A DNA stretch of 64,000 bases from Prochilodus magdalenae (taxonomy: Eukaryota; Chordata; Actinopteri; Characiformes; Prochilodontidae). The position numbers were made by a program, and so were the translations under genes. This document shows positions 49,301 through 64,000 of the stretch, piece after piece. The notes beneath the pieces were generated by a model, which saw only the letters and a program-made list of their open reading frames with translations, ran no database searches and was not told the DNA's origin. How positions within the stretch are numbered: position 1 is the stretch's first letter; each line of letters starts with the position of its first letter. The stretch is taken from assembly GCA_024036415.1 (NCBI GenBank), contig JAMWET010003592.1, positions 62,001 through 126,000 of the forward strand, in the 5' to 3' direction.

Positions 49301-50908
49301 GCAATAAGTGTGCTTATGCCACCATATATCATTAGAATATACACAAATTACCATGAATAATATAAAAAGTAAAAGGACTTTCTTAGCGGGAGAATAGCGT
49401 GTCTTGTGAGCTTGTTCTGAAGAGGTTTAGTTCCAGATTCTACCTGGATGCACCCAGCCGTCGCATCACCATCACGCTTGATTTAACATAATGAAGTACT
49501 GATTAGCCAAACCAGCTGTCGTATGATGTGCACATACTGGGCTGCACAAGAGACAGCTTTGGAAATGGTGAAACAAAGACACTGCCATATAAGTAAAAGG
49601 CTTCTATGTTTTAATGCTTACTGTTTTTAATGCTCACAGTTTACTGCTTTAATGTTACTTGTGTTTGTTCTACTGAATGATTAGTGTTTTGTTGAGCTAA
49701 TAGACACTTACAGCACAGATAAATAGATGCACAAAACTAAACCTAAAATTCCAGCACACTTCCCTATATTAAGAGATTTCACCACCTTTGGGTGTCTTGC
49801 AGTTGCGACTTTAATCTTTTGAAATAACCACTAAAAGACCTTGCTGTAACGCTGTAAATGATAAAAAATAATACTGGGCTGTTTCAGCATTTACAAACAA
49901 CGTGACCAAAATCACTCTTATAATAAGAAAAATAAGAAGAGTGTTTGTTAGAAATAGAACTTGCTTAGAAGTTGAGTGCCACTGCACTTGGGAAATGATG
50001 TAAAATGTAAAAATATGCATTAAGAGACCATAAAATGTAAAATGTGCAAGGGGCACAGGTAGAAGGCAGGAAAACAACAATACTGAATAAACATAATAAG
50101 CATGTGCATATACTGGCATTTAGGTAGTGTCTAGAGTGCCCAGGAGTGCAGATGTACTGGATATACAGCAAAGTGTCAATATATCAGATAAATAAACCTG
50201 TGATTTAACATAAGAGATTCAGCCCTCATCTGTCCTCTTTGCTCTTCTGGCTAAATATTATCTTAATATTCAAATACTGTAAGATAATTAGTTAATTAGA
50301 TCATCAGTTAAAGACTTTGGCTGAAAATAATGCAGGGTTGTCTTTTTTAGGTGGTGTGGGAATACACTTCAAAGTACATTTGATGCTTTTTTAAAACTAC
50401 CAGTTTCAGGGGGAACAGAAATAACACGCAACACATGCACCATGATGCCTTACAACCCGACCTTTTATCCTCTTTCTTCCTGCAGAGAGATCCATGGGAC
50501 CAGTCTTCAGAAGACCACGTCAGTCAGCCGGAGGTTCTGTGCCCAGAGGCTTCGGCCCCTGTGGCCGATTCTCCATCCCTGGGCGGCCAAGACTCAGGCG
50601 GCTCCTCTCCTTATCGACTCTCCACGAGTCGCAGCAGTGTATCCATCCCCTCCAGCTCCCAGCCCTACACCCTGCAGACACTGGAGGATGTACACTACCC
50701 TGCAGCCTCCTACAGCTCTGCCTCCAGCTACTCCTGCCCGCCATACATGACTGTTCCCGGGGATCTGGCCGTGGTCAAGATGCTGCCAGTGTCTTCAGAC
50801 GAGGGTAGTAGCAGCGTGGTGTCCCTCAGTGACACTACAGGTCAAGCATGGGCCAAAGATGATGGATCTGGCTCCTGGATGTCATATGAGACAAGAAGGG
50901 CTTTTTAG
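36333..50908 (+). CDS. pou2af2: POU class 2 homeobox-associating factor 2 (OCA-T1)
   Basis: Homologue of human C11orf53/POU2AF2, a nuclear coactivator that binds POU2F3 on octamer DNA in tuft-type chemosensory cells. Exons: 36333-36342, 43871-43974, 47375-47417, 47561-47865, 50486-50908; 294 residues by my count, all splice sites GT-AG and all phases compatible. Exon 1 holds only ATG-GAG-ACA-G. Exon 2 encodes the OCA motif KRVYQGVRVKHTVKDLLAEK, which contacts POU domain and DNA and is shared with OBF1. Exon 3 has SSSQPAFVQMPG. Exon 4 has YYSMRRSFLPDSE and GGGSLFPPSTL. Exon 5 has RDPWDQ, PPYMTVPGDL and the C-terminal WMSYETRRAF, each matching human landmarks. A second in-frame ATG lies directly before the chosen one (36330). 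Alternative: translation could begin at an in-frame ATG at 43858 if exon 2 is not spliced at 43870, but the METAEYSKR product of the spliced model fits the human N-terminus better. Confidence 0.93.
40240..40345. repeat. (TA)n(CA)n(TA)n microsatellite
   Basis: TA run, a short CACACAAACACACACACA middle and a second long TA run. The long Ile-Tyr open frames on both strands are artefacts of it. Confidence 0.95.
41953..42173 (-). mobile_element. tRNA-derived SINE, copy 2
   Basis: Minus-strand reading starts GGTTGGTGTAGCTCAGCGGA (tRNA A-box region) and has GGGGTTCGATTCCCGGTCTG (B-box region). The tail ends 'gataagagcgtcagctaaat' then 'gccagaaatgtaa'. It is closely similar to 19165-19385 over its whole length and less mutated in the B-box. 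Confidence 0.82.
42480..43145. mobile_element. LINE-type 3' fragment
   Basis: The words 'agcttgaggaacaaagctgt' and 'gatggatgtggcggatgtcc' and the general layout match the 3' region of a common fish LINE-related repeat as I remember it. No reverse-transcriptase motif is present, so it is a truncated copy, and orientation was not settled. Confidence 0.5.
43975..47374 (+). other. pou2af2: pou2af2 intron 2
   Basis: 3.4-kb intron between a GTAAGT donor and a TTGGTTTCCAG acceptor. It holds ATT triplets near 44747-44770 and a TA/CA microsatellite at 45893-45952. No exon recognised. Confidence 0.75.
45893..45952. repeat. (TA)n(CA)n microsatellite
   Basis: Alternating TA and CA runs in pou2af2 intron 2. 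Confidence 0.93.
47866..50485 (+). other. pou2af2: pou2af2 intron 4
   Basis: 2.6-kb intron with donor GTG/GTATTG and acceptor CTTCCTGCAG. AT-rich; no exon or element with clear ends was recognised. Confidence 0.75.
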
Positions 50909-53900
50909 GTGGCTCCAATGCTCTTACATGAACACTGAACTGGTGAAGCAAGCAGAACCTGAAATATGACACTCGAAACTGGTGGATTTTAGGCTAAAGT
51001 TTGTAATAAGCTTAACAGCTTAAAGGAATACCCCAGTCTTTTCCAGTCTAATCCCTATCTGCCGCATACTGTCGATTACCATATGTATGCATAATTAGTC
51101 ATGTTTAATTGGATTTAGTGCAGCACAGTAAGTGAAAGTGTACATTTGCAGTTGTATGCAAAAGATTGCGCACCTAATTTTTTACAGATTACTTGTTTTG
51201 ATGATTTTCTAATCAAAAAGAAGTTAGCACATTGTCTACAGGATACAGGATTTACATGGTTCCATTTTCCCAAAGCACAATATGTTCCTCACGCTGCAGA
51301 TCTGTATTCACTCCTCATCTGAAGCACTCTGTTAGAGCTCCTGTGTCTTTAACCCCCTGATAAGCCCAGTGCTGTGATCCCTTCTGATTGGTCAACCTGC
51401 TACAGGTTTTTACCCCACGTCGCTGTTGCTATTCTTAGAATGGAGTTGGTTCTGCCGTATGAGTTTGAGCCAGAGTCCGATCCTGAAAGTCAGGCAGGAC
51501 AAGGTGGTAAGAATGATCCACCTTCTCTGTACTCTCTGTAACTTGTGTGAGGGCATGTCAAGCTTCTACTAGGGAGGGAATAAGGATTGTTCCACGAGCT
51601 GACATCACCTTGTAACTAACCAGAAGTAGAATTCCAATGAGGAGTTTCAGGCAGCTGAGAAATGCAGATTTTATTTATTTGCTGAGATTTCATGAGTTGA
51701 GTTGTCCATCAAATAAATAATGGGAAAACAAATCATCATAAAATATGAAACGTGGCATAACTTTTTCATAGGTCTCATATTTTAAGTTTTATTTTTCAGT
51801 ATGTTAAATGCAGCACATAAACATCAAGTGTGCATTAAACCATGCAGAGATTGTTCTCTATAAAGGATGTGTTCACTTATATTAATTCATTTTATTTTAT
51901 TTTATTATCATTAATTTGAACAAGGGTGCCCAACTTTTGCACATGACTATCAATATTTGCAGTCATGGTTTTTGAAGATGTTTTTATGTAGTACTGTTTG
52001 TTTATCTGTTTCAGGGTTATATATTGTAATATATACTGTGTATCATATCGTGATATTGCTATATAGTGCAGCATCATCAGTTTGATTCACAGTTTAGTAT
52101 CTTTTTTGTGTTTTCATCTATCAATGTCCTCAATATGCATTAACCAAAGATGTCCTACACCTGCTGGAAATTCTACTGCAGTGATGAAGAAACCCGCTGA
52201 TGTTCAAGTTATTCCAACGATATGTTTGGCTTCCCTCTGCATCAGGCACAAAAGGGGCGGAAACACATTTTAACAACCTGCCCTAGAGCAATTGTACTGT
52301 AGTTTTCCAAAGGTTCCTCCTGCCTTGATGACATGTCATCAGGAGGGGATTTTCCTTGTCTTAAACGGAAAAATCTCACATGACAGACTTGTGGCACCAC
52401 TGTAGAAACAGAGTCAGCAAGTTTATTACAGATGTAGTAATGTTACATATTTTATATTAGCCAGAGTGTCCCTTTAAAATAGTTGCTGCTCAATAGCCTC
52501 CATTATACAGTACATGCTGGTTTTTTGTATTGTGCAACAAGATTTCTGCTCCTTCTAAGTATTTGGGAATCAAGTCGGAAATACTGTCTGTAGTAACCGA
52601 CAGGTCTGGCAGATACGGATTAGACTGAAAAACTCTGGAACATTTCCTCAATAGACAGCTATATTACGTACAGTTTTAAATTAAAGGTTTCTCCTACATT
52701 ATCTCTTTAGCATCACTCTATGCTCAGCATGCCAGGGAACCCTGGGATTCATTGAGAGTCTTTCTTTCTGAAGATTTTTTTTAATTTTTCCAACTACACC
52801 GAAACAATTAAATAGATTTTATTAATCAGATCTGCGTATGGTCAAATGTGATTGTATAATAAGCTCATCCAAATTTCTTCATCAGTTTTGTGATTGATCT
52901 GCTTCATTATGGTTGTTTCTGTACAATCGGACTAACCATTTAATAAACAGAAAAAAGATACGCTGTTATCAATATAATTCAGTATCACAATATAGAAAAT
53001 AACCATATAAATAACCATCTCTGCATGTGGCAATCCAGATGGAAGTAGTTATTTTACATACACAGTCCAATATATGAAATATGTGGTACAACAAATATAC
53101 CATGTTCCATTCGGAAACATATTGAGCTGTGCTTTTGTTGAATCCCAGCTGAAATGAGATCACAGAAACTGTGTAAAGTACAGTGTAGTTAAAGCTTCTG
53201 GTGGTGTTTAACAGTCGGGTGATGATATGTTATGATAATATCACAGTGTAATAGATTCCTAGGGTTTAACAGCTGTTATGGAAGTGCTTCCAGACGCATT
53301 TATTAGTTTTCTTATAGGGATCTAAAGGCATCATACAGGATATTAGAGGTCTCTAATGGTAATCATTAAGCCGTTTCTCATTAAAAAGAAAAAACAGGTT
53401 TTAATACTAATGCTTCTAATGGTCTTTTTTCAGTAGAGCTATTATTGATATTGCCAAAATATATATTTTCCATTTTTGGATAATCCCACCACATACACAA
53501 TCACATCATTCTACCATTCTAAAAAATCCTTTTGTTTTTTCATGATCTTTGTCACCAACCGCTGACTTTCTATTGGTTTCCTACTAAACCATCTGTGAGA
53601 ATAGGGGTGTGCCTCATGTAAATGATATGTAAATGAAGTGCTGATAGGCTGGCTCATCCACCAAAATGAATTCAATCATTTGCCCCCTCAAATTTGAGTT
53701 TGAGTTCTCAAATCTGCATTCCTTCTTTAATGATTTTGATGAAAATGATTCATTAAGCTTCATGTGGCTCAGATGTTTCAAGTGGGTGCTTACTGAAAAT
53801 CCCAGCTCAGTGCTGATGCTGTTGATGCTGTCTATAAATAGCAGTAGGCTATGTTATTGTCCTGCTGCAGTTCTAGATTGATTTTGTACATGTTAGCATA

Positions 53901-56900
53901 AATGTTATGACTAATAGGTCAAACCTAGATTAAACAGGGTAACCAGTGATGCCTTCCTCAGAGTTCACACTGGACTAATATACACCACTGTGCAAAAGTC
54001 AGAGACCGCCTTTTCATACCATTCATTTCCAGTCAAAACAACTATTAAGCGCATCAGTAGCACACTGAGACTAATCTAGTGTTCACACATATATATCCAT
54101 AAGGAGTTTGTGTGGCTCGATGCTGTCGTCAGATGCATACTACGTACCACAGAATGACTTTTTTACACACAAGCATGTGAACACAGCATAATCCTTTCAT
54201 TTAGGTGATACATGTCGAAACATGTCGAATCAATAACAGGAAAAAGAAGGTTATTATTGCTGTCTAAAGTAAAACAGGTGAAATGTAAAGGTGAAAAGGC
54301 AATGAAAGATAAAATGACAGCTTCACAGGAGAGAGTAAAACTTTTTAATGTAACTCAATGGAATCATACTTTTTTCCAAGCAGCTTTGGGTCATTTCTGT
54401 TGGGCCCTTCATCATGAAATTATCACACAGTGTAAACAGCAGCTGCTGTTCAAATGTATAAAAGTGTAAATCAACAAAATCTTTTTATAAGAATGGCAGT
54501 TTCTGCTAGCATCCATTTGAGATTCTACTAGTGCCTTGGCATTTTTGACTGTTCTAGTTTAAACACGGACCGCTGAAGCTTCTTAAAGACATTTCATGAT
54601 CATCTTCTTGAGACAGACGTAGAGCATGTATTTTACCCTGTAGCAGTGGTCACAGTAGAGCACCCCAGTATAGAACTGCTGCCGCTCCATTTCTAACAGC
54701 CCAGTGATCTGCAGGGTTACTGTAGTTAATAAAATTGTAGTCGTTTTTTTTGTTTGTTTTGTTTTTGTGTCATTTTGTCAGTTTAGTTTAAAGGGCGTAT
54801 TAACAGTTTGAAGTTAAATAATTAATTAAAGTTCGTTTTTATTTAGTTTCAACTTTACTTTAGCTTTTAGTATAATGAAGGAAGTCCATAACCTCGCCAG
54901 TCTAGAAGAAAGATTAGAAGTTCAGCATCAAACCTTATCTATTTACCTAGAAAAGCATCTGCAGTGGTGGGAAGGCCAATGCTAACTCTTGTTTTGCTGC
55001 TGTGTTTATCACGTGGGTTCTCTGTTTTAAACTGTGTTTTCTTGCCCAGAGCGGACAGCGCTTCATCTTCATCTGCTTATGTAGCATTCTGTTGGATTGA
55101 TTGCAGAATTGATGCTACAGTGAGGTACAAAGTTCATAGGAGGTATTATGAAGCAGACGGGCTGGAGCTAGCTGGTTAGCATGCTAACCTCAGCAGATAT
55201 CTCTGCAAGACGAAGCATAGACATCTTTAACACAGTCAAAACTGCTATCTCTTGCCTTTCTGTTGATAATTTAAGCTTTTTAGATTTAAAATGTAAAGAT
55301 CTTGCATACTGATTGTGTCATCTTACATATTGCTCCTTTAAGCCAAATATGGAGGAATACACTTTCTCTTTAAACTCTCATTGATGAAAAAAAAGTTTAT
55401 AGCTTTAAAGTCTAAAATTTAAAGATATTATAGGTTTTATTTCAATATTGTGTTTTTGTTTTATTGCTATTAACATGCATATTTGTGACTGCTGGTTTTC
55501 AGTTTAGTAATAGTTTCAGCTGACTATGATAACCCTGTGGATAAGGCTGCTGTCTGCTTTATCTAGAACCTTACAGAAGACCTAGAGTGACACTTTTTCC
55601 CTCACAAAATTAGTCCCATCAAACAGTGATTGGTTCATTCCTCTTTACCATCATCATTATGCTGATCTAGGGCTTTAGGTCTTCTTTTCATCTCTTGAAG
55701 TTGCTTAGATATATCTCCCTGGAAAAAAATTATTCCTCAATGGAAAATTGAATGATGAACAATGAAACAAGGACACTACCTTAATTTTTGAATCTTGATG
55801 TGTGTCTTTAAGTGGCCAGAAATATTTGGGCCTCAACAAAAACTTGTACTTCATGGTCATTTTGGCCGGACACTGAATAAAAAAGGGTGGTATTTGAGTT
55901 TTGCCAAACTGGTCTGGCGATGCTAAGCAGTTATCCACTGTTATCGTGGTGGTTTGAACATTATTGTGCATCCCTGCCTTCCGAGGATCTTTATGGGGCT
56001 GGCCACTCAGAGTAAATACCAAGCATGTCAACGCTGATCATTTTGCAGTTAGACAGTGTTGTTTATATTACTTTACTGTGTCAAGTAGCTACAGAGGTAC
56101 TAGAGAAATCCCTGTTTAGCCACAAAAGATTAATGTGATGGATGTGAGCTACTTTAGTTCTCCTTACTTAGCACCACCCCAGTCTCCAAAGGTTTAGTGA
56201 ACAAGGCACGCAATGTGACATTTACTTACTCAAAAAAACATTTGTGAGTGAAACTCCAGGGTATTCAAGGTGCCCTCAGACTCAAAAATAGAAGACAGGA
56301 AATGGAGCAGTAATGCTAAGGAGGAAAGACATAACAGTGGGCTCTAACTAGTCAATTACTGTGTTAGTGCACGTAGAGAGGCCCTCTGGCCTAAAACTAG
56401 CATGTAATATGTCATATGTTATGCAATATCCCGCAGTGCAGCATTGCACCTCTCAGCCTCGTCAGTTCCCACTATGTTCTACAGGGTTTTCCTTCAGTAG
56501 TACTCTCTCACTACCATACCCAGCATGCATTCAGCAAATCCAAGCAATGCATAATGATAAAGCGATCCTGATTGCTACTGGAGAAATACAGAGATCCAGG
56601 TTGCTTGTTGGTTTTCTATTGTTTTTCCCACCTTCAACATACATCATCATAGATCATCGGAGGATGGAAAATCTCTATCTAGATATTACTGCAGCAGCAC
56701 CTCAGGATGCGAGCAGGAATGTTTATCACATAATTAATGACTGATTTTGGCCGGAAAGCTGCTTTAAGCAAATGTCTCCTGGATCTATACATGGGGCGCC
56801 AAAATTTTCATCGGTGTTGGGTGGTTGGGGTCAAAGTGCAATGCTGGCAAACAGATGAGATAAGATACAAATGAACAAAAGCAGGAAGGTTTCAAACTGC

Positions 56901-57240
56901 ATTTTAACATGTATCTTATGACAACATTCTATATTTTTTGTAATAAAATGTTTTAAATATATACTTTTTTATCTTAACTTAACTCTTCTAACTTTTACTA
57001 ACTTTAGATCTTCATATTTAGTTAATTTATTCATGTTTACCTAAAGTCTGTTTTGCTGGTAACAACAGTAGGGCAGTTTTTTTCTGTTTTAGTATCTTAT
57101 TAAAGAAAAGCGAACAACAGCACATAACTTCCCTTATAACTTACAGCTCTTATGCGGGACATATTAGAAGAAGAACTCAGTAAGCTGGTGTGTTGCATCA
57201 AAATGATTTATGACACTGATAATCATTTGTACTGAAGTAA
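50909..57240. other. Intergenic sequence downstream of pou2af2
   Basis: The first part is pou2af2 3' UTR of unknown extent. Beyond it no exon was recognised. The longest open frame (minus strand, 55705-56031, 108 codons) has no motif I can name and no flanking splice or repeat structure that supports it. A copy of the word TTACATATTGCTCCTTTAA lies at 55323-55341. Confidence 0.5.
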
Positions 57241-57247
57241 CAACACT

Positions 57248-57935
57248 GAAGGGGAACTCAGTCAAATTTTCAAATGTCTGCATAATCAAATGGTTGACAT
57301 ATCAACTAAATCATACAGAGTGGGTTGATGCGAAATAATTGGTTCTAGAGAACAGATTCTGAATTGTTCACAGTGGTGGTGATGGGAACCAGACATCAGA
57401 AAATGTTTAATGCCTCTAAACGCAAATTCACAAAAAATGAACTACTCTTTCTGAGGCATATGTATCACACAGTGTAGTTCCTGCGCTGACGTAGTGGCTG
57501 CCTGTTCCAGTAGCCCTGACCATATTGTGTGTTTTTCTTGAGTTTTTACCTTTATTTATTGTCCTGGAATTTCCCTCTGGGATCAATAAAGTATCTATTT
57601 ATCTATCTATCTATCACCTATCTATATATTTTATATTTAATAATCAGACACGTCTACAATAATTGTGCTTAAGTCGGTTTATTTGAATCTGATTTCCTGG
57701 TGGACTGATTTATTTTATTCAGATTAATTAATTTACCATCATTAGTGTTACTTGTGTAGCCCCCCTGATGGTTTTGGTCAGTAAAATTTGGTCATATTTT
57801 CATTTAAGAAATATGAACTCCTACTTCCCATCACCACCACTGTTTATTAAAGCCTGTAAATTTCTCTGCACATTAAACATTTCACATTAAACCACTCTGA
57901 ATGACTTCACCTCTCAACCACTGAATACAGGGAAC
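57248..57935. mobile_element. Foldback element, copy 2, carrying a LINE tail
   Basis: Left arm 57248-57470 contains 'acagagtgggttgatgcgaa' and 'cacagtggtggtgatgggaa'. Right arm 57825-57935 contains 'cccatcaccaccactg' and 'ttaaaccactctgaatgact', its inverted counterpart. Between the arms, about 57480-57627 is a LINE tail ending 'gggatcaataaagtatc' followed by TCTA repeats, apparently inserted later. Confidence 0.7.
57540..57627 (+). mobile_element. LINE 3' end with (TCTA)n tail
   Basis: 'ttccctctgggatcaataaa' followed by TATC/TCTA repeats, the usual 3' end of a fish non-LTR element. Confidence 0.7.
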
Positions 57936-58029
57936 TCTAAACTCGGTGGGACTGCTAGGGGGTTCTACCGTTCATGTGCTCACATGCGAAAAGACACCCG
58001 AACGGCTCGGTGTGGCTCCTCCCCCTGCG

Positions 58030-58330
58030 CTCTGATTGGTCAAAGGCGGCTCGTTGCTGAGACGCCAGAGCGTTGCTAGGCCAAGGACTCCGGGGGCAGC
58101 GGGGCAAAGTAGGAAACCTCCGCTTCGCCTGTTCTAATAGTTTCTTCATAACCTGTTTATCTCATTATAACCAAGAACTGATAACAGATAACACCACTTG
58201 CACATGTTAAATACTCAACACAACTCGACTGATACATCATAAGCCAGTAGCGAATCATTTTTCTTCTTTTCGAGAGGAATATCGAAGCGGGTGTCTGTTT
58301 TCTCCGCTATGAAGTTGCTAGGCGCTCTTT
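58030..58330 (+). promoter_or_regulatory. stk36: Probable stk36 promoter with CCAAT box and X-box-like half-sites
   Basis: The GC- and CpG-richer stretch before stk36 has a CCAAT box in inverse orientation (GATTGGT, about 58034-58040). It also has three GTTGCT motifs: 58053-58058, GTTGCTAGGCCAAG at 58072-58085, and GTTGCTAGG at about 58314-58322. GTTGCTAGG is the strong half of the RFX X-box used by ciliary genes; none of the three has a perfect second half. STK36 is a ciliary gene, so RFX control is plausible. Confidence 0.5.
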
Positions 58331-58807
58331 GTTTTTGTTCCTGAGCTGCCGTGCTGTGACAGGACTGAACTTTGAAAAAGTTTACACGGTTTGACCTTAA
58401 GAGCTATAAATATTTCCTCATATCATTTTTTAAACCGGACAACATATTGTCCGGTGTAGAGTGTCAACCCCGGTCGTACAGGACGTATAAACGAAAGTTC
58501 AGAGTTGCCGGAAAGCCGATATGACATATCGATTAGTGTGGCTGGCTAACGTTAGCCGGCTAAGGTAATTAGCTAGCTTAGCCACCTAGTTGTTTTCAGG
58601 GAGTCATGTCCTGTCAGATATCCTCACTTTGTCGTCTCATTTGGCGAGAAGTCAGAGTATGATTACAAAACTTGAAGCAAATGAAGATGTTTAAACACTT
58701 AAACTGACTTGCTAAATTAGCTAGCTAGTTTAATTAACCCGCTGGCTACGTTACCTGAGCATCTCAGTCTACAAAGACGAGACCTGGCTATGGTGGTCAC
58801 CTCGAAG

Positions 58808-62654
<3,847 letters not shown>

Positions 62655-64000
62655 GTGAGGGTATTTCATAGCCATGTCGGGTTGTTTTTCAGACTCATGT
62701 GTAACATTTTAAATGTGAGAGTCAAGAGGATTCGAAATTGTGTAGAATGTGATAAGCAGTCTTTCGGAGATGGGAACCAGGGGTCACAATGTCTACATCA
62801 CAAATATAGATATTTTATCCATAACCCAGAATGAATCTACATGTGTCTTCTAAGCGTTTGTATGTAATGCTAAAATAGTGTAAATCAGAACACATCACAT
62901 TTTCTTTTAACAGTACCCTGTTTGTACCTTTCCACCATGAATGCTTTAGTCCAAAACCTACTATTGTAAAATAATGTCACAGGTCAGCGTATGCATAACT
63001 ACTTCTTATAATACCTTTCTGTATTGTAGTGTTAGAGACCTTAAAATTTTAGGTGTCTGGTTCATAACAAAGCATTCTAAATTTTAACCATTTAATAATG
63101 TACCTCTTTAGTGTAGCTTATCCCCTCTATTATTGTTTCCAACAATACAACTATAACTAACAATGAACCTTTTGGTTATCGTAAAGACTCAGGCTTACAC
63201 AATTTAAAAATAAATATCCTAATATGCCACATATACTCTTGAAGTATCACAGTATTATATTTTTGCTATCAACGCCTCTAATATATAATTTGTTGCACAA
63301 TTTGAAAGCTTTAATTATCCTTTTTTTAGTGAATATATTGGACAGACCAATATAATTTGCATAAACTGCTTAGAAAAAAATCTCATGTGAACCTCCACTG
63401 CAAGTTAAGAAAGTTGGTTTATTTTTGGAATTTTTTTTACAGTGTCTGCGTAATTCAGTTCTGTAATTCAGAACAGAGTTCTGTTTTTTAGATGAATGTC
63501 TTCACTTTAACGCTAAAGTAAAGCATTAAGCTAAAATAAGATAAATAAGGAAAACCTTCTATAGTACCTTCTAGTAGCTGTGTGAGTCCTTTGACTGGTT
63601 CTGTGTGTCAGAGATATGCTGTTTAAAATGCTGTATTGTACATATACAGTGAAAGGTAGGGTGCAGGAATAATATGGTATAAAATTTTCCATCTTGATTA
63701 GGAGTACAGTTTCAAATCGGACCATTTTTGGTTCAGCATGCGATTTGAAATAAGCCAGCAAGTCCAGTTGAGCCATTTATGAATGCTGCTGCTACACGTT
63801 TTTAATATAGGGTATCTACCAGCTTAAATCATGTTATTTAAATTAAGATTTGGGCAATATGGCCAAGCTATGAAACCGTAATACTTATAAGAAATTTTAA
63901 TGATACATAATATGTGTCTATATATTTTTTCTTTTTTGTGTACTGCCATATATTTTGCTGCATTAAATCTAGTTAAACAGTGCAAATGCTGCTGTTTGTA
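62655..64000 (+). other. stk36: stk36 intron running to the window edge
   Basis: Starts at a GTGAGG donor. AT-rich; no further STK36 exon was recognised before the end of the window. Confidence 0.6.

Noticed and set aside
55705..56031. A 108-codon minus-strand frame
   Set aside because: No recognised motif, no supporting splice or promoter context; kept only as an unexplained frame in intergenic sequence.
57955..58149. Divergent gene upstream of stk36 (RNF25 position)
   Set aside because: The minus-strand frame has no RING or RWD motif; it is better explained as CpG-rich promoter sequence.

Overview
The window is vertebrate nuclear DNA, almost certainly from a teleost fish. Genes are split by GT-AG introns, most of the sequence is AT-rich intronic or intergenic DNA with fish-type transposon debris (Tc1/mariner derivatives, tRNA-derived SINEs, LINE tails, foldback elements), and one gene belongs to the fish interferon-induced Gig2 family. 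The species cannot be named from the sequence alone.

Four protein-coding genes can be supported. (1) snx19 (sorting nexin 19) lies on the minus strand from 21874 down to 12866: two N-terminal membrane segments and the PXA region in a large first exon, a PX domain in the middle exons, and the start of the C-terminal nexin domain in the last recognisable exon. Its final exons were not found. Its first exon contains a stretch at 21336-21480 where the reading frame breaks. (2) A single-exon gig2-like gene (minus, 29363-28710) encodes a PARP-type catalytic fold with a candidate H-Y-E triad plus a Cys-rich tail, and has interferon-response-like elements upstream. (3) pou2af2 (the C11orf53/OCA-T1 homologue, plus, 36333-50908) is reconstructed here from five coding exons, including a first exon with only 10 coding bases. 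Just upstream is a TATA box preceded by two exact, inverted POU octamers. (4) stk36 (Fused kinase, plus, from 58808) has its whole kinase catalytic core in six exons and then runs off the right edge.

Layout: 1-12.8 kb has no recognised exon and is rich in repeats (GA microsatellite, nested Tc1-derived element, LINE and Tc1 fragments). 12.9-21.9 kb is snx19. 21.9-28.7 kb is intergenic, with a stretch that looks like poor consensus sequence and a 1.1-kb minisatellite of 40-bp units. 28.7-29.6 kb is gig2 and its promoter. 29.6-35.9 kb is repeat-rich intergenic. 35.9-50.9 kb is pou2af2. 50.9-58.0 kb is intergenic. 58.0-64.0 kb is the stk36 promoter and 5' half.

The genes do not form one pathway. 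SNX19 acts in endosome/ER membrane contacts, Gig2 in antiviral interferon responses, POU2AF2 as a POU2F3 coactivator in tuft-like chemosensory cells, and STK36 in cilia and Hedgehog signalling. The strongest regulatory observation is that the gene for an octamer-factor coactivator carries an octamer pair in its own promoter, which suggests autoregulation.
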